From positions 1-45,521 of the forward strand of contig JACRER010000081.1 of NCBI GenBank assembly GCA_016234365.1: DNA of 45,521 nucleotides. Reading direction: 5' to 3'. The translations under genes and the position numbers were made by a program. Positions 42,212 through 45,521 of this stretch are shown in pieces; position 1 is the first letter of the stretch; each line of letters begins with the position of its first letter. The notes under the pieces were generated by a model. That model did no database searches and had not been told where the DNA came from. It saw only the letters and a list, made by a program, of their open reading frames with translations. The DNA comes from Elusimicrobiota bacterium. GTDB lineage: Bacteria > Elusimicrobiota > Elusimicrobia > Elusimicrobiales > UBA9959.

Positions 42212-43542
42212 TTCCCGTCCCGCAGGCGCTTGAGCCGCTTGGCTATCTCGGCCTCGAAGCCCTGGTCCGTAGGTTCGTAAAACTTCAGGGGCTGCGGCAT
42301 GTATTCCTGCTTCACGTAATGCCCGTCGAAATCGTGCGGGTACTTGTAGCCTTTGCCGTGGCCCAGGGCGTCGCCGTCCTTCGAGGCGTCGCGCAGGTGC
42401 ATGGGCACCGCGCGCTCCGCGCCGTTCTTCACCTCGGCCTGCGCCTTGTTCACGGCCATATAAGAAGCGTTGGACTTGGGCGAGCAGGCCACATAGATGG
42501 CCGCCTGCGCCAGCACTATCCGGGCCTCCGGCATGCCCAGCACCTCGGCGGACCGGAAGGCGCTCTGGGCCATCACCAGCGCCATGGGGTTGGCGTTGCC
42601 CACGTCCTCGCTGGCGCAGATAAGGATGCGCCGCGCCACAAAGCGCGGGTCCTCGCCGGCCTCCAGCATCTTGGCGAGCCAGTACACGGCCGCGTCCGGG
42701 TCCGAGCCGCGCATGGATTTTATGAAAGCGGAGATGTGGTCGTAATGCTCGTCGGAGCTGCGGTCGTAGCGGAGGCTCCTGCGCTGTATGGATTCCCGTG
42801 CCACGGCCTCGTCCACGCGGCGCAGCCCGTCGGGCCCGGGCTTGGTGGTGACTATGGCCAGCTCCAGCGCGTTAAGCAGGCGCCGCGCGTCCCCGGAGCA
42901 GTTATCCACCAGGTATTTTTTAGCGCCCGCGGTCACTTCGGGCTTCAGGTTAAGCAGGCCCTCCGGGTGGGTGACGGCCCGGTCAAAAATGGAGGAAAGA
43001 TGCTCCGGCTTAAGCGGTTTGAATTCCACCACGATGAACCGGGAAAGCAGCGCCTGGTTGATGTAGAAGAACGGGTTCTCCGTGGTCATGCCGATGAGGA
43101 TTATCTCCCCTTTTTCCACGGAGGGCAGCAGCACGTCCTGCTGGGTGCGGTTGAAATGGTGTATCTCGTCCAAAACCAGCAGCACACGCTGGCGCTGCGC
43201 CAGCCCGCCGCCCAGGCCGCGGGAATACTCTATGATCTTGCGCAGGTCCGGCACGCCGGCCATGACGGCGTTAAGGTCGAAAGTTTTGGCGTTGGCGCGG
43301 GAGGCGATATAGCGGGCGAGCGCCGTTTTGCCGCAGCCGGGCGGGCCGAAAAACACCGCGGATTTAAGATTGTCGGCCTCTATGGCGCGGCGCAGCAGCT
43401 TGCCCTCGCCCAGGATGTCTTCCTGGCCGGAGAATTCGGAAATATCTTTAGGGGCCAGGCGCGCCGCCAGGGGCTGGTAGGCGGGGCCGCCCTCCGCTTC
43501 CTGCCCGGCCGCCGGCCGTTCGTCGAACAGGGATTCCGGCAT
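42208..43542 (-). CDS. rarA: Replication-associated recombination protein RarA (MgsA)
   Basis: The 444-residue product is an AAA+ ATPase with Walker A GPPGCGKT at 66-73, Walker B VLLVLDEIHHFNRTQQD, sensor 1 GMTTENP and the RarA C-terminal domain (MRGSDPDAAVYWLAKMLEAGEDPRF). RarA acts at stalled replication forks. It lies one base after zapA and overlaps xseA by four bases. Confidence 0.93.
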   Translation of the reverse strand: MPESLFDERPAAGQEAEGGPAYQPLAARLAPKDISEFSGQEDILGEGKLLRRAIEADNLKSAVFFGPPGCGKTALARYIASRANAKTFDLNAVMAGVPDLRKIIEYSRGLGGGLAQRQRVLLVLDEIHHFNRTQQDVLLPSVEKGEIILIGMTTENPFFYINQALLSRFIVVEFKPLKPEHLSSIFDRAVTHPEGLLNLKPEVTAGAKKYLVDNCSGDARRLLNALELAIVTTKPGPDGLRRVDEAVARESIQRRSLRYDRSSDEHYDHISAFIKSMRGSDPDAAVYWLAKMLEAGEDPRFVARRILICASEDVGNANPMALVMAQSAFRSAEVLGMPEARIVLAQAAIYVACSPKSNASYMAVNKAQAEVKNGAERAVPMHLRDASKDGDALGHGKGYKYPHDFDGHYVKQEYMPQPLKFYEPTDQGFEAEIAKRLKRLRDGK

Positions 43543-43543
43543 G

Positions 43544-43846
43544 CTATTTACCGTCCTCCAGCGTCTTCTCCAGGCTGGCCACCATCTCCTCTATCTTCTT
43601 GGAATCGGCCTCGCGGTTGGTTTCGGAGCGCTGGCGCAGGTTGTAAAGCTCCACGGCAAAATCGAAAGCGGCCAGGATGGCCAGTTTGGAGGAATCCACC
43701 ACGTTGAGCTTTTCCTCTATTTTGGCGAGTTTCTCCTCCACCTGCCCCAGGATGGTCTCCAGTTCTATGGGCGTAAGCCCGTCCACGGCGGGGAACTTTA
43801 TAAGCCGGCCGCGTACTTTAGCCTCAAAATCGTTATTGGACGCCAT
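43544..43846 (-). CDS. zapA: Cell division protein ZapA
   Basis: The 100-residue product has the ZapA features: a short N-terminal beta part (FEAKVRGRLIKF) and a long coiled-coil C-terminus (LAILAAFDFAVELYNLRQRSE, KKIEEMVASLEKTL). ZapA bundles FtsZ filaments at mid-cell. It starts six bases after the coiled-coil gene and ends one base before rarA. Sequence identity to known ZapA is modest, so the call rests on size, coiled coil and context. Confidence 0.7.
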   Translation of the reverse strand: MASNNDFEAKVRGRLIKFPAVDGLTPIELETILGQVEEKLAKIEEKLNVVDSSKLAILAAFDFAVELYNLRQRSETNREADSKKIEEMVASLEKTLEDGK

Positions 43847-43852
43847 CGCTTT

Positions 43853-44119
43853 TTAATCCTCGTCCTCTTCAATGAACAGGCCGGGCTGCAGGTCGTGCAC
43901 CTTCTCTATCCTGGCGCAGATGCGCTCCAGCCGGCGGCGGACCTTGGCCTTGAAATCGGCCAGCTCGCGCGCGGCGGAAGTATTGGCGGCGGCCTTGTTG
44001 CGGGCGGCGCCCAGCAGTTCCACCTGCTTGCGCAGCACTTCGTTCTCTTCCTTAAGGCGCCCTATAAGCGCCGAGGCGTCCGTCACCAGTTCCTCGAGGC
44101 GCTTTATGCGGTTGTGCAT
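43853..44119 (-). CDS. Short coiled-coil protein, ZapB-like
   Basis: The 88-residue product (MHNRIKRLEELV) is one coiled coil with leucine heptads (IGRLKEENEVLRKQVELLGAARNK) and an acidic end. Size and position before zapA suggest a ZapB-like division factor, but coiled coils carry little family signal. A longer frame reaches 44236 but passes through the AT-rich promoter, so I use ATG 44119. There is no Shine-Dalgarno sequence. Confidence 0.6.
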   Translation of the reverse strand: MHNRIKRLEELVTDASALIGRLKEENEVLRKQVELLGAARNKAAANTSAARELADFKAKVRRRLERICARIEKVHDLQPGLFIEEDED

Positions 44120-44126
44120 CAGGATA

Positions 44127-44132
44127 ATTATA
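44127..44132 (-). promoter_or_regulatory. TATAAT -10 box of the zapB-like/U32 operon
   Basis: A perfect minus-strand TATAAT lies seven bases before the ATG at 44119. The -35 region is poor (TTCCTA or TCCTAT). The short distance predicts a leaderless transcript. Confidence 0.55.
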
Positions 44133-44170
44133 CAGAATCTATAAATTTTATAGGAAATAAAAAGACCGTA

Positions 44171-44240
44171 GGGCCCAGAAGATAACGGGCCCTTGGACCT
44201 TTGTCCTTCGCGCCGAAAGAACCGATAATATAGCATCGGT
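44171..44240. promoter_or_regulatory. Hairpin and inverted repeat in the divergent gap
   Basis: GGGCCC at 44171-44176 and 44187-44192 can form a hairpin with a ten-base loop, followed on the minus strand by TTTTTATTT. ACCGAT at 44221-44226 and ATCGGT at 44235-44240 form a second inverted repeat just before the protease gene, overlapping AT-rich sequence (GATAATATAG) that may contain its -10 box, so it could be an operator. Confidence 0.4.
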
Positions 44241-44253
44241 CCATGGAGGTATT

Positions 44254-45270
44254 ATGAACAAAGTCTCACTGCACTCACTTATAGCCGCCGCGCTGCTGCT
44301 CCCTTCGATAGCGGGCGCCGCGGGCAAATCCATTTACGGCGACGACGACCGCCTGGACTACTTCGAGGCGCCGCCCCAGATGCGCCAGCTGGCGGACTCC
44401 GTGGTCTCGCTCTGGCCCTCCAAGCAGGTCAAGGCCGTGGACGGCGGGTTCAGCCTGGCCACTATCGGCTTCGGCGCGGCCCTTAACCTCTGCCCCGGCG
44501 AGAAGTTCGCCGAACAGCCCATAGGCGCTTTCTGTTCCGGCACGCTGGTGGGCCCGGACCTTATCATGACCGCCGGCCACTGTATCACGGACGAAAAGTC
44601 CTGCGCCGACGCCCGCTTCGTCTTCGGCTTCAATATAGACCAGGCCGGCGGCAAAGCCCGCACCACGGTCCCCTCCAAGGACGTCTACACCTGCAAGAGC
44701 ATCGTGAAGCGCGCCTTGGACAAGCAGCCCTCCGGCCTCTTCGGCACCGGCATCGCCATAATCGGCGCCCTGCTCAATAAGCAGGCCGGCCCCGACTTCG
44801 CCTTGATCCAGCTGGACCGCAAAGTGGAAGGCCGCAAGCCCCTCCCCGTTAACCGCGGCGAGGCGGCCAAGGGCGACAGGATCTTCGTGATAGGCCACCC
44901 TGTGGGCCTGCCGGTAAAAGTCGCCGGCAACGCCCGCGTGCGCGATACCTCCTTCAAGTCCTTCTTCCTCACCGATCTGGACACCTTCGGCGGCAACTCC
45001 GGCAGCGCGGTCTTCAACGCCGCCACCGGCAAAATAGAAGGCATCCTGGTGCGCGGCGCCCAGGACTTCACCGACACCCCCGCCGGCTGCAAGGTGCAGA
45101 CCCGGGTGGGCCAGGGCGACGGCAAAGGCGAGGCCGTCACCAAGATCTCGGTGCTGAGCAAATACATCCCGGAGACCCGCGTAACCAAGTCCGCCCCCAC
45201 CCTGATGGACATGCAGGTGGAGGCGCCCGGCGCCCCCTCCGAGGAGCTCGCCCGCAAGATCGGCTTCTGA
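44254..45270 (+). CDS. Secreted trypsin-like serine protease
   Basis: The 338-residue product has a signal peptide (MNKVSLHSLIAAALLLPSIAGA). The catalytic triad is His109 in MTAGHC, Asp181 in GPDFALIQLD and Ser249 in GGNSGS. The fold is S1-type, near the glutamyl endopeptidase or V8-like group, with several Cys residues able to pair. GHPVGLPVKVAG is typical of this group. GGAGGT lies just before the ATG. Target unknown. It is monocistronic, with a terminator after it. Confidence 0.88.
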   Translation: MNKVSLHSLIAAALLLPSIAGAAGKSIYGDDDRLDYFEAPPQMRQLADSVVSLWPSKQVKAVDGGFSLATIGFGAALNLCPGEKFAEQPIGAFCSGTLVGPDLIMTAGHCITDEKSCADARFVFGFNIDQAGGKARTTVPSKDVYTCKSIVKRALDKQPSGLFGTGIAIIGALLNKQAGPDFALIQLDRKVEGRKPLPVNRGEAAKGDRIFVIGHPVGLPVKVAGNARVRDTSFKSFFLTDLDTFGGNSGSAVFNAATGKIEGILVRGAQDFTDTPAGCKVQTRVGQGDGKGEAVTKISVLSKYIPETRVTKSAPTLMDMQVEAPGAPSEELARKIGF

Positions 45271-45323
45271 GCCGCGGCGGCCGACAAAAAAAGAGAGTTA
45301 AGTGACATAAAGTGTTGGTTTTT

Positions 45324-45357
45324 AAGGGGCTTCCCCGTCGGGGAAGCCCCTTTACTT
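45324..45357 (+). terminator. Terminator after the protease gene
   Basis: A perfect 13-bp stem (AAGGGGCTTCCCC with GGGGAAGCCCCTT, three-base loop) is followed by TTTACTTATACTT. It lies 53 bases after the stop codon. Confidence 0.8.
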
Positions 45358-45383
45358 ATACTTCTGCTAGTATAACCCACTGA

Positions 45384-45521
45384 AAAAGACTATGCCCGGC
45401 CTGCGACAAACACATGCAGAAATGGGGCCGAACTAAAGCTGGGAAAGTCCGCTGGTTTTGCAGGTTGTGCGCTAAGACCAGTGTCCAGAAGCGCCCAGAT
45501 CTTCAGCGCCGTTGGCGTTTA
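45384..45521 (+). mobile_element. Beginning of a zinc-ribbon transposase, cut by the window edge
   Basis: From 45393 the frame reads CPACDKHMQKWGRTKAGK and then RWFCRLCAKTSVQKRPDLQR up to the edge. Two CxxC pairs separated by such a linker, followed by RRPDL-like sequence, are typical of the N-terminus of IS1249-type (IS256-related) and similar transposases. In this frame a TGA stands at 45381 and no ATG, GTG or TTG follows before the first cysteine; the ATG at 45392 is out of frame and stops after 14 codons. So either the start is unusual, or the copy is broken at its 5' end. Confidence 0.6.

Noticed and set aside
42319-43707. Open frame of 462 codons opposite rarA
   Set aside because: Covers rarA and part of zapA in antisense; no recognised motif and no start signal.

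Overview
The window is GC-rich bacterial chromosome (about 65% by eye) from a diderm. It encodes the LPS assembly protein LptD, several lipoproteins, outer-membrane-type barrels and secreted proteins with a YPNP/FlgD-Ig-like tail. Dense operons with 4-base ATGA overlaps, a rho-rpmE-prfA-prmC-murA block and these secreted proteins fit a lineage such as Elusimicrobiota or a neighbouring uncultured phylum. That placement is inference; there is no rRNA gene here to prove it, and I saw no tRNA gene or CRISPR array.

Layout. 1-2069 (minus): an incomplete Cache-type membrane sensor and a polytopic GT-C-like membrane protein. 2118-3398 (plus): a TrmA/RlmD-family RNA methyltransferase. 3417-3541: a structured palindromic element. 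3545-18384 (minus): a long housekeeping run, transcribed as trxA, polA, rhomboid, coaE, rho, M23 peptidase, rpmE, prfA, prmC, murA, folC, ROK sugar kinase, lptD. A 28-bp perfect inverted repeat sits directly upstream of prfA. 18462-22054 (minus): three secreted proteins with visibly lower GC, including a beta-propeller/Ig/C39-peptidase fusion. 22181-26800 (minus): smc, a metallophosphoesterase and an orphan response regulator. 26924-30698 (minus): a FecR-domain protein with two outer-membrane-like proteins behind a near-consensus promoter. 30931-33827 (plus): MltA-type lytic transglycosylase, NamZ-type muramidase, orphan response regulator. 33893-34045: a second copy of the structured element. 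34042-36775 (minus): a DUF799/GNA1162-like lipoprotein, its partner and a tiny lipoprotein. 36925-44119 (minus): one ten-gene operon, zapB-like, zapA, rarA, xseA, xseB, tlyA, then two tandem pairs of U32-peptidase-like proteins. 44254-45270 (plus): a secreted trypsin-like protease. The right edge holds the beginning of a zinc-ribbon transposase.

The most interesting items are three. (1) A tandem A1-B1-A2-B2 array of U32 proteins, each with four conserved cysteines spaced much like the Fe-S ligands of the anaerobic hydroxylase pair UbiU/UbiV. (2) Two copies of a 125-153 bp element at convergent gene junctions, whose stems differ in sequence but keep base pairing while an 18-nt loop is conserved. 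(3) Several genes whose -10 box lies so close to the start codon that the mRNA should be leaderless. Rho also carries an Asn/Gln/Gly-rich disordered N-terminus with a possible second start.
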